From positions 179,415-243,414 of the forward strand of contig NZ_GL732488.1 of the NCBI RefSeq assembly GCF_000187745.1: 64,000 nucleotides of DNA. Reading direction: 5' to 3'. A program made the position numbers and the translations under genes. This document shows, piece after piece, positions 36,268 through 46,406 of this stretch (position 1 is the first letter of the stretch; every line of letters begins with the position of its first letter). The notes beneath the pieces are model-generated. The model saw only the letters and a list, made by a program, of their open reading frames with translations, was not told the DNA's origin and did no database searches. The DNA comes from Streptococcus sp. M334. Lineage in GTDB: Bacteria > Bacillota > Bacilli > Lactobacillales > Streptococcaceae.

Positions 36268-36510
36268 GATATGAAAAAAGCCCACACACAGAATATACTT
36301 CCATGTGAGGGCGTTGGTAACGCGGTGCCACCTCAATTATAAAGGGACTATCCCTTTACATCTCTGCCTTGTCTAACAACAAGTTGCACTGTAAGGTGTG
36401 CGCACCGAATTTTCATTGTTTCAAATTCATTTTTAAAATCAGCCCACTTTCACTACTTCCAACCACCTGTTCACAATCACCACAGGCTCCCTGAAGATCA
36501 AAAATAGTTA
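36268..36510 (-). promoter_or_regulatory. T-box leader (tryptophan) of second trpB
   Basis: T-box GGTGGCACCGCG is at 36321-36332 on the minus strand. The terminator GCCCTCACA / TGTGTGGGC with six T lies at 36273-36311. A UGG specifier candidate is at 36444-36446 in AAGTGGGCTG. The AATTGAGGTGGCACCGCGTT core is nearly identical to the first T-box, so both arose by duplication or share descent. Confidence 0.87.
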
Positions 36511-36747
36511 CTTTTCTGATTTGTTGAACTTATTTTAATACTTTGTTTTTTCTTTGTCAAGACTTTTTTACAATTTTTTTGAAAGATGTGTGATTCGAAT
36601 GTGATAATGTCTTTAGTAAATCGAACGTGAAAATGTCCCACTTGTTAGAAATTGGATCCAACTCAATAGAAACTGAATGGAGGCTAAACAGAACTTACTT
36701 TAGAACACTCCATCTTTTCCATTAGGATTTTCAAGAATTAAACAATA

Positions 36748-37743
36748 CTAGAAACTCTGTCTCCTAACAAGTTTAGTAGAAACTTCAACAGATGTGACAC
36801 TTTCCCCCTTTATAATTGCTAATACCCCTTCAATCATTTCTTGAGCTAATTTAACATAATTAGGAGAAATTGTAGATAAAGCAGGAGTGTAATACTGTGA
36901 GATTGGAATATTATCAAATCCAACAACGGATATATTATCCGGAATCGCTATTCCTTTTTCGTAACACGCACGAATTAGTCCCTGAACTTTTTCATCGCCT
37001 GAAACAAATATAATATCTGGATAATTTCCAAAAGACAAATCATTCACAGCAAAGGAATAAACTGACTCTATTGTAGTTAAACCATAAACTACCTTCAAAT
37101 CCATAGAATAATTATTATCCTTTAAAAAAGTTCTCACTCCTCTCTCTCGATCCTTATTTACATAAGACTCACCTCCCATAAGTAACCACATATCTTTAAA
37201 ATTCTTTTCCAAAACTACTTTCATCATATCATAAGTAGCTTGAAAGTTATTGTTAGATACGTAAACTACTCCAGGTGTTTGAGACTCTCCAAAGACAATG
37301 AAAGGCATATTATTTTTCTTTAAATATTGGATTCGAATATCATTCTCCCCCTCATAAAAGACAATCACTCCATCTACAAGGCTACCAATACTTGAAATAA
37401 TTGAATTACTAATCGAATCTTCCTCTCCAAAATATTCAACAATAGCATTTACTCCAAATTGTCTACAAGTTTGTAAAACTTTATCTAAAAGTGTTTGAAA
37501 CCAGATTAAAGGAAAAGAATCAATCTTCTTCACAGATATTAAAATATTCGTGGTTTCTTTCTTCGTTAAATTCTGAGCATAGGCATTTGGAATATAGGAT
37601 AACTCATCGATGACTTTTTTTATGGCATTATAAGTCTCAGGTTTTACTCTATTCCCTCCATTTATTACACGTGAAACTGTCTTTGGAGAAAAACCAGACA
37701 AACGTGCAATATCATATATCGTTACCTTTTTCCCTTTTTCCAT
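36748..37743 (-). CDS. LacI-family transcriptional regulator
   Basis: A 331-residue repressor-type protein. Residues 1-55 form the helix-turn-helix and hinge (VTIYDIARLSGFSPKTVSRVINGGNRV). The remainder is a periplasmic-binding-like sugar domain (VVGFDNIPISQYYTPALSTI). I start at the ATG with AGGAG ten bases upstream. The nearby operator palindromes at 43734 and 49979 make it the likely regulator of the transporter and pfbA operons. No copy of that palindrome is seen at its own promoter. Confidence 0.88.
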   Translation of the reverse strand: MEKGKKVTIYDIARLSGFSPKTVSRVINGGNRVKPETYNAIKKVIDELSYIPNAYAQNLTKKETTNILISVKKIDSFPLIWFQTLLDKVLQTCRQFGVNAIVEYFGEEDSISNSIISSIGSLVDGVIVFYEGENDIRIQYLKKNNMPFIVFGESQTPGVVYVSNNNFQATYDMMKVVLEKNFKDMWLLMGGESYVNKDRERGVRTFLKDNNYSMDLKVVYGLTTIESVYSFAVNDLSFGNYPDIIFVSGDEKVQGLIRACYEKGIAIPDNISVVGFDNIPISQYYTPALSTISPNYVKLAQEMIEGVLAIIKGESVTSVEVSTKLVRRQSF

Positions 37744-37867
37744 TAAAATACTCCTGTCATAAACCTTCACTATAACTATACAATATTTAAATTATTTTAA
37801 CAAGAAAATTACATTCTAATCTTTTAATCTAGTTTACATCTGGAGGAAATACTTCACCAAATCTACA

Positions 37868-38269
37868 TTAACTTTCAGTACTAGTAACATAAATTTTACA
37901 ATTCAATTCACTGTTTTGTACTATTTTGTAAACTGCATTACAAATCACCGGATAAGAAAATACACTACCTGAAAATTCCAAGGAATCATTTTCAGTAAAT
38001 CCTTCTGTATTTAGAAATGTATTCATTATCTGTTCAATATAACACTCTAATATGGGAACAGCTTTCTCCTTAACAATAACATTTCTAAGCATTTCTTCAA
38101 ATGGTAAATGACAAGCGAACACCATCTCACAAACATCATAAAATGAATGGAAGTGGTATACCTGTATGAGATTATAGTCATCAAAATAAGTTATTTTTCC
38201 TGCATCAAAATCCACTTTATATACTCTCAAATTAGTTAGATCCTTTTCTTCAAAAATTATTATGGACAC
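37868..38269 (-). CDS. Hypothetical protein, 133 residues
   Basis: I recognise no family. It is a soluble, mildly acidic protein beginning (with a GTG) SIIIFEEKDLTNLRVY, rich in Phe, Tyr and His (IQVYHFHSFYDVCEMVF), with five Cys residues. The ribosome site is weak. It lies between the LacI regulator and the terminator of the MgtC operon on the same strand, so it may form a small transcript with the regulator (124-base gap). Confidence 0.6.
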   Translation of the reverse strand: MSIIIFEEKDLTNLRVYKVDFDAGKITYFDDYNLIQVYHFHSFYDVCEMVFACHLPFEEMLRNVIVKEKAVPILECYIEQIMNTFLNTEGFTENDSLEFSGSVFSYPVICNAVYKIVQNSELNCKIYVTSTES

Positions 38270-38386
38270 CTCTAAAAACTACCGATTTTCTATTTTTATT
38301 GCTCAGAAAACGTTGATACATCAATGTTTAAAAGTATTGAAATTGAGTTTTTAGATGTGCCCTTATATTTCTTATTATTTAAAGAA

Positions 38387-38419
38387 AACAAAAGGACTAG
38401 AATAATCCGTCCCTTTGTT
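38387..38419 (-). terminator. Terminator after MgtC operon
   Basis: Stem AACAAAGGGAC / GTCCTTTTGTT, followed on the minus strand by TTCTTT. Confidence 0.7.
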
Positions 38420-38429
38420 TATCCCTAGA

Positions 38430-39140
38430 TTAGCTGATTTCCTCAACATAAATCACACCAACAATATTAGCAATTTCTTCCATTAGTTTAAGGTGCTCAA
38501 ATCTACCTGATAATTCCAGAGTAATAAATGACGCGATTTTTTTGTCTGGAACATCAAAATATTCAATTCTTTCTGAATTAACATCTCCAAATGCAGTTCT
38601 AGAATCAGTCATTCTAATGCCATTCTCAGCACAGTATACTAGTACCCGATTATATGCCTCTGTAGATCTAACAACGATATACAATTCGATTATCTTTGAA
38701 CGACTTTGAAGATATTTTTTTAAAGGTTGGAACATAGTTATAACACTCCAAACAGACATTGCTCCTAGTATGGCTCCTTCATAAAAACCAACACCAATAG
38801 CTAGACCGATTCCAGCTGAAGCCCATATTCCGGCTGCAGTTGTTAAACCAGTTATTTTCTTTTTATCTGTAATAAGTATTGTTCCAGCCCCAAGAAAACC
38901 AACACCTGATATAACTTGCGCACCTAAGCGTGTAGGATCTCCTGTACCAAATTTATAAGATACATACTCATTAGTCATCATAATTAAACATGCAGCCAGA
39001 CAAACAATACTATGTGTACGAATACCTGCTGGTTGAGATTTACTTCCTCTCTCTAAACCAATTACACCACCAATAACTAATGAAAGTACAATTCTTAATA
39101 CAATTTCGATATATGATAGTCCTAAGCTTGTTGCTTGCAT
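38430..39140 (-). CDS. MgtC/SapB family membrane protein
   Basis: A 236-residue protein: five N-terminal segments with the MgtC signature GGVIGLERGSKSQPAGIRTHSIVCL and GAGTILITDKKKITGLTTAAGIWASAGIGLAIG, then an ACT-like C-terminal domain. MgtC proteins support growth in low magnesium and modulate ATP synthase or phosphate uptake in other bacteria. It starts two bases after the permease stop, so it is fully part of the transporter operon. Confidence 0.88.
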   Translation of the reverse strand: MQATSLGLSYIEIVLRIVLSLVIGGVIGLERGSKSQPAGIRTHSIVCLAACLIMMTNEYVSYKFGTGDPTRLGAQVISGVGFLGAGTILITDKKKITGLTTAAGIWASAGIGLAIGVGFYEGAILGAMSVWSVITMFQPLKKYLQSRSKIIELYIVVRSTEAYNRVLVYCAENGIRMTDSRTAFGDVNSERIEYFDVPDKKIASFITLELSGRFEHLKLMEEIANIVGVIYVEEIS

Positions 39141-39142
39141 TA

Positions 39143-40834
39143 TTATTTCCTTTTTCTACTAACTGGTCTCTGAGTAAAGTATAAAACAGAACCAGAAATT
39201 ATCATTAATACAATAGTATAAACGAATACAAGTGCTTGAGCATTTGAAGTTGCTGTTTCATCACCTGCTGAACGAATAGTTATACCCAGTGGTTGAGCTA
39301 ATGGATGGTAAAGAAATACAGATAAGTCGAAGTCAGTTAATAAAGAGTTAAAGTTTAAAGCAATAACAGAGAGAACAACCGGTAAAATAAATGGAATGAT
39401 AACCTTCATCATAGTATAAAAAGGTGAAGCACCCATACTTCTTGCTGCATCTTCCATCTCATCATCAACACTAAATAAAATAGCACGTACCATTCTATAA
39501 GAAAATGGGATTTTTACAACTATATATGCAATAAGTAGAATTACCAAACTACCTACCAAAATCTGATTCAAGACAAGAAATTGTGGCTGATTAAAAGTAA
39601 ATAATAAACTTACTGCTAAAAGTGTGCTTGGTAGTAACCAAGGAAGTAGAGCACCATATTCAAATAAGAAATCAAAACGAGATTTATGTTTTCTGACAAC
39701 ACGAGCAAATACAACTGCGAGAATTGTTGCTGTTGTCGCAGCAATAATAGAATAAATAAAGCTGACCAAGAATGGAGAGAATGCCGCACTATTACTAAAG
39801 AATAAGCGATAATTTTCTAAAGTAAAGTTTGATAATGTTAAGTTACCTGTTTGAATGGCAACTGGATCTGTAAATGAGTATAATACTATAAAAATTAGTG
39901 GAAGCATGAAAACTGTGAACAATCCATATGCTACAATGTGAGCAATGATATTCCAAGGCTTAGACGCAATTTTTTGTTTTTTAAGAGGCGCTTTAGTCTT
40001 AGAGATAGAAATATAATTTCCACCTTTTTCTATCTTATTCATGATAGTAAGCAAAATTGTAGTTGCAATACCTAAAATAATTGCAAGTAGGGCAGCTAAA
40101 TCACGAGAATTCCCCATCCCTGCAAATGTAATAATCATTGGATTTATAGTTTGAAATTCTTTACCACCAACAATCATGGGTGCTGCTACTGCAGATAAAC
40201 CACTAAGAAAAACCATAATAGTAAGTGCAAATAGAGTTGGAATTAAGGTTGGTAACACTACTTTTCGGAAAACAGTAAATGGTTTTGCTCCCATATTTCG
40301 AGCAGCCTCAATAGTGTGATAGTCAACGCTTCGAATTGTATTTGTTAAAAACAATGTATGATTAGCAGTTCCTGAAAATGTCATAATGAATAAGACTGCA
40401 CCATACCCAATAAACCAGTTAGGGTCTAAAGAAGGGATAATATTTTGTAAAAATTTTGTAATCAATCCATAAGGACCATAGACAAATTTATATCCAGTCG
40501 CTAAAACCACTCCTCCATAAATTAAAGAGGTCATATAACCTAATTTTAAAATTTTAGCACCTTTAATATCAAAGTATTCTGTAAATAGAACACAAAGAAT
40601 ACCTACGACATTAACTGTAATAATGAGTGAAAATGCCAACTTAAAACTGTTCATAATACTCTGAAGTGCCCTCTGAGATTTTAGAACACGATGTACAGCA
40701 TCAAGGGAAAATTCTCCTCCTTTTACAAATACATTCACTACTAGATCAAAGTTTGGATAAATAATAAATGTTACTAAGAACCAGATTAACCCTAAACGAA
40801 TAAGCCAATCTTTTAAATTTAATTTATGACGCAT
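39143..40834 (-). CDS. ABC transporter permease, fused double domain (Fe3+/phosphonate/sugar-phosphate type)
   Basis: A 563-residue protein with two copies of the BPD_transp_1 domain, about twelve segments in all. EAA-type loops are seen in each half: [20 protein letters not shown] (near 185) and [20 protein letters not shown] (near 470). Such fused permeases occur in FbpB/AfuB-type systems. AAGGAGG precedes the ATG. Works with the ATPase and lipoprotein upstream. Confidence 0.9.
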   Translation of the reverse strand: MRHKLNLKDWLIRLGLIWFLVTFIIYPNFDLVVNVFVKGGEFSLDAVHRVLKSQRALQSIMNSFKLAFSLIITVNVVGILCVLFTEYFDIKGAKILKLGYMTSLIYGGVVLATGYKFVYGPYGLITKFLQNIIPSLDPNWFIGYGAVLFIMTFSGTANHTLFLTNTIRSVDYHTIEAARNMGAKPFTVFRKVVLPTLIPTLFALTIMVFLSGLSAVAAPMIVGGKEFQTINPMIITFAGMGNSRDLAALLAIILGIATTILLTIMNKIEKGGNYISISKTKAPLKKQKIASKPWNIIAHIVAYGLFTVFMLPLIFIVLYSFTDPVAIQTGNLTLSNFTLENYRLFFSNSAAFSPFLVSFIYSIIAATTATILAVVFARVVRKHKSRFDFLFEYGALLPWLLPSTLLAVSLLFTFNQPQFLVLNQILVGSLVILLIAYIVVKIPFSYRMVRAILFSVDDEMEDAARSMGASPFYTMMKVIIPFILPVVLSVIALNFNSLLTDFDLSVFLYHPLAQPLGITIRSAGDETATSNAQALVFVYTIVLMIISGSVLYFTQRPVSRKRK

Positions 40835-40845
40835 ACTGCACCTCC

Positions 40846-41856
40846 TTAAAATTGCAGAACGTCTGATGGTGTGATAAATAATTCCACACTTTCTCCGACA
40901 GATCTAATAGCAGCCTGACTATCAATACTTGTTACATTAAGAATCTGACTTTCAGAAACTTTTATTGTATAGTGAATTGTAACTCCAGAAAACTCAACAT
41001 CAATAATTGTCCCTTTTAGAATGAAATCTTGTTCAGTTTCACGATTGAATCGAACTTTCTCTAATCGAATGTATCCTTTTTTATCTTCTAAGAAAACGCT
41101 TGCATTTTTCAGTAATACTTCGTGGACTGTTTCATCGGTCAAAACATTAATATCTCCAATAAAATCACATACAAATTCAGTTTGAGAATTATGATAAATT
41201 TCTACTGGTGTACCGACCTGTTCGATGTATCCATTGTTAAAGACTGCAATTCTATCAGATAAAGTCAAGGCTTCCTCTTGATCATGAGTAACATATAAAG
41301 TAGTAATACCTAACTCTTTTTGAAGTCTTTTCAACTCTTTTCTCAAATCTACACGTAATTTTGCGTCAAGGTTTGACAATGGTTCATCTAGACAAAGAAT
41401 TTTAGGTTCAAGAACCAGAGCACGAGCCAATGCTACCCTTTGTTGTTGACCCCCAGATAATTCTGATACATTACGCTGTAACTGTTGATCAGAGATCTTA
41501 ATTTTTGCTGCTACTGCTGATACTTTAGCTTTAATAACATCTGGAGCTACCTTCTTAACTTTTAAACCAAATGCAATATTATCAAAAACAGTCATAGTTG
41601 GAAATAGCGCATAAGATTGAAATACAATACCAATTCCACGCTTTTCAGGTTCCAAATGAGTGACATTTGTTCCATTAACTTCAATACTTCCTGATGATGG
41701 ATCTAGAAAACCTACCAATGCTCTCAAAGTAGTTGATTTACCACATCCTGAAGGCCCAAGAAATGTAAAGAATTCCCCTTCATCTATATCTAAATTTAGA
41801 TTATCAATTGCAACAAAATCACCATATTTAATTTGAATATTATCAAATTTAATCAT
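40846..41856 (-). CDS. ABC transporter ATP-binding protein (FbpC/PotA type)
   Basis: A 336-residue importer ATPase: Walker [10 protein letters not shown] (about 35-43), signature [15 protein letters not shown], Walker B ILCLDEP, switch VTHDQEEAL, then a TOBE-like regulatory domain. The C-terminal domain could bind a regulatory ligand. Eleven bases ahead of the permease. Confidence 0.92.
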   Translation of the reverse strand: MIKFDNIQIKYGDFVAIDNLNLDIDEGEFFTFLGPSGCGKSTTLRALVGFLDPSSGSIEVNGTNVTHLEPEKRGIGIVFQSYALFPTMTVFDNIAFGLKVKKVAPDVIKAKVSAVAAKIKISDQQLQRNVSELSGGQQQRVALARALVLEPKILCLDEPLSNLDAKLRVDLRKELKRLQKELGITTLYVTHDQEEALTLSDRIAVFNNGYIEQVGTPVEIYHNSQTEFVCDFIGDINVLTDETVHEVLLKNASVFLEDKKGYIRLEKVRFNRETEQDFILKGTIIDVEFSGVTIHYTIKVSESQILNVTSIDSQAAIRSVGESVELFITPSDVLQF

Positions 41857-41889
41857 CTCACTAACTCCCTCTATTACTAAACCAAAAGC

Positions 41890-41929
41890 CTCTCTTTATT
41901 TCTTCTATAAATTTAGAAATAATAGAGAG
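41890..41929 (-). terminator. Intra-operon hairpin after binding-protein gene
   Basis: CTCTCTTTATTTCT / AGAAATAATAGAGAG stem between the lipoprotein and ATPase genes. This position is common in binding-protein operons and would raise lipoprotein mRNA over the rest. Confidence 0.55.
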
Positions 41930-41958
41930 ACTTGGACATAAAAATTAACTCTTATTTC

Positions 41959-43026
41959 TTATTGTACGTATTCTAATTCAGCTTTTTCTACCCATTCATC
42001 CAAATGTTTTCCAACAGCTTCCCAGTCAATATTTTGTGGTTTCACTTGATCAACAAATTTTTTCGTATCTTCAGGTAACTCTGTTAGGGCATCTTTATTT
42101 GCAGGAATAGATCCAAAGTTCTTACTATATTCTACTTGAATTTCTGATTGACCAAACCAATCAATAAATTCTTTAGCTAACGCTTGTTTTTTACTAGTGC
42201 TTAAAACCATAGTTTGTTCAGTTACAAATGGTACACCAATCTCAGGAGTCATAACTTTGAAAACAACATTTTGTTCTTTTTGTCCAACTAATGCACCAGA
42301 ACCCCACATCATTCCATATTGTATTGGATCTTCTTTGTCTAACATCTTAACAATTGAACTTTCTCCCTTTTGAAGAGTGTATGCATTTTTCAAATATTCT
42401 TTTGCTGCTTCCCAACCTTTTTCGGAAACACCTAATTCACCTTTATCATCAAGGTATCGAACTAAGATACTTGCTAGAATTGCCCGTCCTGTACCACCTT
42501 GAAGACCAGAAATTGAATATTTACCTTTATACTTACTACCTAATTCAGTCCAATCTTTAGGCATTTCTTTTACATCAGGCGCTCCAATTAAAACTAATGG
42601 TTGAACAATCACAGGATTATAATAATTATCTTTATCTGATAAAGATTGATCAATTTTATCTAACCATTTAGGCTTGTACTGGACTAGTAATTTTTGATCT
42701 CTAATTTTATTTGAATCAACAGCACCAATTCCAAATACCATATCTGCAACTGCATTATTCTTCTCGGCAATAACACGGTCTGCTAATTGAGCGCCAGGAA
42801 TATCAACCATTTTTATATTAAAACCAGCTTCTTTTGCTTTAGCAGTTAACCAATCACCACGACCATTTGAGACTGAGTTCGAATAGATTACTAATTCTTG
42901 ACTTTTATCAGCTTTTTCTTCAGATGAAGAAGCAGTCGTAGAATTTGAACCTCCAGAGCAAGCAGCAAGTGTAGTAAGAGCAACTCCCGTTGCAAGTACA
43001 GTAGACCAAACTTTCATTTTTTTCAT
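41959..43026 (-). CDS. Extracellular solute-binding lipoprotein (family 1/6 type)
   Basis: A 355-residue lipoprotein: signal MKKMKVWSTVLATGVAL, lipobox LAAC at about 20-23, a Ser/Thr-rich linker, then a type II binding fold (LVIYSNSVSNGRGDWLTAKAKEAG, SISGLQGGTGRAILASI). The fold groups with Fe3+, phosphonate and AfuA sugar-phosphate binders. It lacks an obvious pair of adjacent Tyr iron ligands in the C-terminal lobe, so iron is not supported. Ligand unknown. Confidence 0.88.
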   Translation of the reverse strand: MKKMKVWSTVLATGVALTTLAACSGGSNSTTASSSEEKADKSQELVIYSNSVSNGRGDWLTAKAKEAGFNIKMVDIPGAQLADRVIAEKNNAVADMVFGIGAVDSNKIRDQKLLVQYKPKWLDKIDQSLSDKDNYYNPVIVQPLVLIGAPDVKEMPKDWTELGSKYKGKYSISGLQGGTGRAILASILVRYLDDKGELGVSEKGWEAAKEYLKNAYTLQKGESSIVKMLDKEDPIQYGMMWGSGALVGQKEQNVVFKVMTPEIGVPFVTEQTMVLSTSKKQALAKEFIDWFGQSEIQVEYSKNFGSIPANKDALTELPEDTKKFVDQVKPQNIDWEAVGKHLDEWVEKAELEYVQ

Positions 43027-43050
43027 GATAAGTTCTCCTTTTTTATTATT

Positions 43051-43710
43051 TTATTTAAATTTTTCGTGATATGGAACAAATTGTCTCATATCTTCAAATA
43101 CAGTATAGTCAATACGGTTTACAGTAATAGTTGGAATCTTCTCTAATAAAATTTCAGTTAATTCCGCTCTAACTTTAGTAAACTCTTCTTCCTCCTCTTC
43201 GGTTAGAGGAATCCGAAGATACCCAATTGAAATATGGAATTGATATCTATCATGATTAGGGAAACGAACACCTGCTTTTTCTGAGACATAAGTACGAATT
43301 TCTTCTAATCTCTTAGCAGAAGCTTCATCTGCAGGTTCAACTAGTATGTTTTGTTTTCCCATTTCCGTTACACGCATAAGAATTTCTTCATTTAACAATG
43401 GAAAAATTTCAAGTTGTTTAGCAAAGTAATCATGTATTTTCTGTAAAGGTGTATCTAAAGGAAGATTACTGCTCCAAAACTCCGTTTCACGATTTTCATG
43501 GCACAACAATTCAATTACAGTCATGTGAATAGAATTCCTTGGAGTTAAAGTGAACTTATCGATAAATGGTAATTCTCTATAACGTGATTGAATAATATCA
43601 ACAACTTCCATCAAATCTTGTTTATTATAAAGATTTGCTACAACAGTATTTCCTGGAAAATGATTAAATTCTCCATTTTCTTTGAACTTAATTTTTGTTA
43701 GGTTTTTCAT
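43051..43710 (-). CDS. 2H phosphoesterase family protein
   Basis: A 219-residue protein with the paired HxT/S motifs of the 2H fold: SIHMTVIE (about 73-77) and FHISIGYL (about 166-170). Family enzymes act on cyclic phosphodiesters or 2'-5' links. Start MKNLTKIK is used because the longer frame reads through the operator palindrome. First gene of the transporter operon, 24 bases before the binding-protein gene. Confidence 0.82.
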   Translation of the reverse strand: MKNLTKIKFKENGEFNHFPGNTVVANLYNKQDLMEVVDIIQSRYRELPFIDKFTLTPRNSIHMTVIELLCHENRETEFWSSNLPLDTPLQKIHDYFAKQLEIFPLLNEEILMRVTEMGKQNILVEPADEASAKRLEEIRTYVSEKAGVRFPNHDRYQFHISIGYLRIPLTEEEEEEFTKVRAELTEILLEKIPTITVNRIDYTVFEDMRQFVPYHEKFK

Positions 43711-43733
43711 ATAAAGACCCTCTTTTTTATATT

Positions 43734-43797
43734 TGACACCGGTGTCATTCATGCTTATATTATATAACGAAACCGTTTACTTTGTCAAGCGCTTTCA
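43734..43797 (-). promoter_or_regulatory. Promoter, LacI-type operator and cre-like sites of transporter operon
   Basis: On the minus strand: -35 TTGACA (43788-43783), 18 bases, -10 TATAAT (43764-43759). The perfect palindrome TGACACCGGTGTCA (43734-43747) lies at about +5 to +18. Two cre-like sequences, TGAAAGCGCTTGAC (43784-43797) and CGAAACCGTTTACT (43768-43781), cover the -35 and spacer, each agreeing with the CcpA consensus at about 12 of 14 positions. Confidence 0.75.
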
Positions 43798-43898
43798 AAA
43801 ATTTTTTTTTAAAAATTTATCTTTCATTAAATATGCATTTCATTAAAAGGTTAAGTGATTTTTCCAAAATACAGCACTCATATAGACAGTATCATCAA

Positions 43899-44906
43899 TT
43901 ATAGCCATTGAGATTTTTTTGATTGCCAATTCCATGTATCTCTACACATGTCTTCAATCGATTTTGTTGTCCTCCAATTTAATTCCTTATATGCTTTGTC
44001 TGCATTTGCATAACAAGTTGCAACGTCTCCTGAACGTCTTGGAACTATTTTATAAGGAATAGGGATCTTATTAACACTTTCAAATGTATTTACAAGTTGT
44101 AATACACTAGTGCCTTCTCCCGAACCTAGGTTATAGATATAAACATCTGTTTTTTCAGATACTTTTTCTAAAGCTTTTATATGTCCTATTGCTAAATCTA
44201 CTACATGGATATAATCACGCACACCAGTACCGTCAAGCGTATCATAATCATTTCCGAACACACTTAGCTCTGACAGCTTACCTACCGCTACTTGTGCAAT
44301 ATAGGGCATCAAGTTGTTAGGAATTCCTGAGGGATCTTCCCCAATCAAACCAGACTCATGAGCACCAATTGGATTGAAATAACGAAGCAACGCAATACTC
44401 CATTCTGAATCTGCCACATGAACATCTTTTAAAATTTGCTCAAGCATCACTTTCGTATACCCATAAGGATTTGTCGCACTTGTTTGCATCGTCTCAATTA
44501 GAGGTGACTGATTGTTAATTCCATATACAGTCGCACTTGAAGAAAAGACAATCTTTTTAACATTAAATTCTGACATCACTTCAACAAGTGCCAATGTACT
44601 CATAATATTATTTTTGTAGTACATCACAGGCTTTTGCACGGATTCTCCGACAGCTTTATAACCTGCAAAATGAATTGCAGCATCAATCGATTCTTGTTCA
44701 AATACCTTTCTCAATGCTTGTTTATCACAAACATCTAATTCGTAAAACACGGGACGTATTCCTGTAATTGCTTCAATACGATCTAATACTAAAATGCTTG
44801 AGTTTGAAAGGTTGTCGACAATAACGACTTCCTTACCTAAATTTAGTAATTCTACTACGGTATGGCTACCAATATAACCAGCTCCGCCTGTTACCAATAT
44901 TGCCAT
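43899..44906 (-). CDS. galE: UDP-glucose 4-epimerase
   Basis: A 335-residue short-chain dehydrogenase-type enzyme: NAD loop TGGAGYIGSH (6-15), catalytic Ser/Tyr-Lys in SSSATVYG and NPYGYTKVM. Interconverts UDP-glucose and UDP-galactose in the Leloir pathway. Twelve bases after galT; last gene of the pfbA operon. Confidence 0.95.
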   Translation of the reverse strand: MAILVTGGAGYIGSHTVVELLNLGKEVVIVDNLSNSSILVLDRIEAITGIRPVFYELDVCDKQALRKVFEQESIDAAIHFAGYKAVGESVQKPVMYYKNNIMSTLALVEVMSEFNVKKIVFSSSATVYGINNQSPLIETMQTSATNPYGYTKVMLEQILKDVHVADSEWSIALLRYFNPIGAHESGLIGEDPSGIPNNLMPYIAQVAVGKLSELSVFGNDYDTLDGTGVRDYIHVVDLAIGHIKALEKVSEKTDVYIYNLGSGEGTSVLQLVNTFESVNKIPIPYKIVPRRSGDVATCYANADKAYKELNWRTTKSIEDMCRDTWNWQSKKSQWL

Positions 44907-44918
44907 TTTTACTTCCTC

Positions 44919-46394
44919 CTAATTAATTCCAACCGATTTAACAAATCTCATAAATGCTTCATGTCCGGTTTGAGTATTCTTATAAACACCTGCATCTTCG
45001 AGAACTCTCGCAAATACTTGCCCTACTTCATGTTGAACTACGCTATGAACCTCCTCCTCTTTAAGTCCAGGATATTTTTCTTTCAATTGAACGGCCCATT
45101 CTAAATGATAATCCGCAATTGCGTTATCTTTTCCTAAAAGATATTTCTCAACTTCCTCTAACTCTGTTTTCAAACGAGGTGGCAAAATCGCAAGTCCCAT
45201 CACTTCGATTAACCCAATATTTTCCTTTTTAATATGTTGTACATCTTGATGAGGATGGAAAACACCATCTGGGTATTGTTCAGTAGTATGATTATCTCTT
45301 AGAACAATATCTAATTCATATCTTCCGTCCACTTTACGAGCAATAGGAGTCACCGTATGGTGTGGGACATCTGCAGTCATTGCAATGATGTCTACTTCTA
45401 AATCTGAATATTCTCTCCACTTGTTTAGAATTTTAGTAGCTAAATCTAACAAGCGATTTTTATTTTCACTTTGTAACCTAATTACTGACATTGGCCATTT
45501 TACAATACCAGCATTAACATCCTCAAAGTCTTTAAAACAAAATTCACTCTCAAATTTTGCTTTTTCCATTGGGAAAATATATTTCCCTCCCTGGTAGTGG
45601 TTATGACTAAGAATGGAGCCTCCTGAGATAGGAAGATCAGAATTTGAACCAGCAAAATATCCTGGCAAAATATCAACAATCTCCAATAATTGTTCAAATG
45701 TTTTAGAGGTAATAGCCATTGGTACATGTTGACTATTCAAAAATATCGCATGCTCATTAAAGTATGAGTAAGGAGAATACTGGAATCCCCATACTTCGTC
45801 ACCAAGTTTCAACCGAATAATTCTATGATTCGAACGTGCTGGATAATTTATTCGCCCCTGATATCCTTCATTTTCCATACATAGTAAACATTTAGGATAA
45901 TTAGTTGCTTTTACTAATTTTTCAGCAGCAATTGTTTTTGGATCTTTTTCGGGTTTTGACAAATTTATCGTAATCTCTAGCTCTCCATATTTAGTTGATG
46001 CTCTAAACTCAATATTCTTAGCAATAGCAGAAGTTTTTATATAATCACTATCTTTACTTAACTTATAAAACTCTTCAACTGCTTCTTGAGGTGATATATC
46101 ATATGAACTCCAAAAAATATCATTTAATCGACTAGGTAAAGGAACTATGAAATTCATTAACTCTGCTCCTAAACATTCCTTTTCCTCGATTAAATCTTTA
46201 ATTTTACCGTTTTTTAAGGCGATTTCCACTAAGTAATCTTTTATTTGTTTTAGGTCATTTTCATCGGAAATGCGATCAGTTCCCTCCTCACCTATTAACG
46301 CTAGTACTCTATTTTTCACATATATTTTGTCAATTTCATTATACATTCCGTATTCAATTACTCTATCAACAAAATTATCAATAATTGTTTTCAT
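44919..46394 (-). CDS. galT: UDP-glucose-hexose-1-phosphate uridylyltransferase (class II GalT)
   Basis: A 491-residue Firmicutes-type GalT. Family blocks: [47 protein letters not shown], and [10 protein letters not shown]. Transfers UMP between glucose-1-P and galactose-1-P. No galactokinase gene is beside it, so galactose-1-P must come from elsewhere in the genome or by import. Confidence 0.94.
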   Translation of the reverse strand: MKTIIDNFVDRVIEYGMYNEIDKIYVKNRVLALIGEEGTDRISDENDLKQIKDYLVEIALKNGKIKDLIEEKECLGAELMNFIVPLPSRLNDIFWSSYDISPQEAVEEFYKLSKDSDYIKTSAIAKNIEFRASTKYGELEITINLSKPEKDPKTIAAEKLVKATNYPKCLLCMENEGYQGRINYPARSNHRIIRLKLGDEVWGFQYSPYSYFNEHAIFLNSQHVPMAITSKTFEQLLEIVDILPGYFAGSNSDLPISGGSILSHNHYQGGKYIFPMEKAKFESEFCFKDFEDVNAGIVKWPMSVIRLQSENKNRLLDLATKILNKWREYSDLEVDIIAMTADVPHHTVTPIARKVDGRYELDIVLRDNHTTEQYPDGVFHPHQDVQHIKKENIGLIEVMGLAILPPRLKTELEEVEKYLLGKDNAIADYHLEWAVQLKEKYPGLKEEEVHSVVQHEVGQVFARVLEDAGVYKNTQTGHEAFMRFVKSVGIN

Positions 46395-46406
46395 ATATTT
46401 TTCTTT

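Noticed and set aside
36238..36336. Extended N-terminus for the second TrpB
   Set aside because: The extra 33 residues are encoded by the T-box antiterminator and terminator; the normal start has a ribosome site and the family N-terminus.
40846..43026. Iron transporter annotation
   Set aside because: The ATPase and permease are of the right broad class, but the lipoprotein shows no evident iron ligands and the regulon context is sugar-related; substrate left open.
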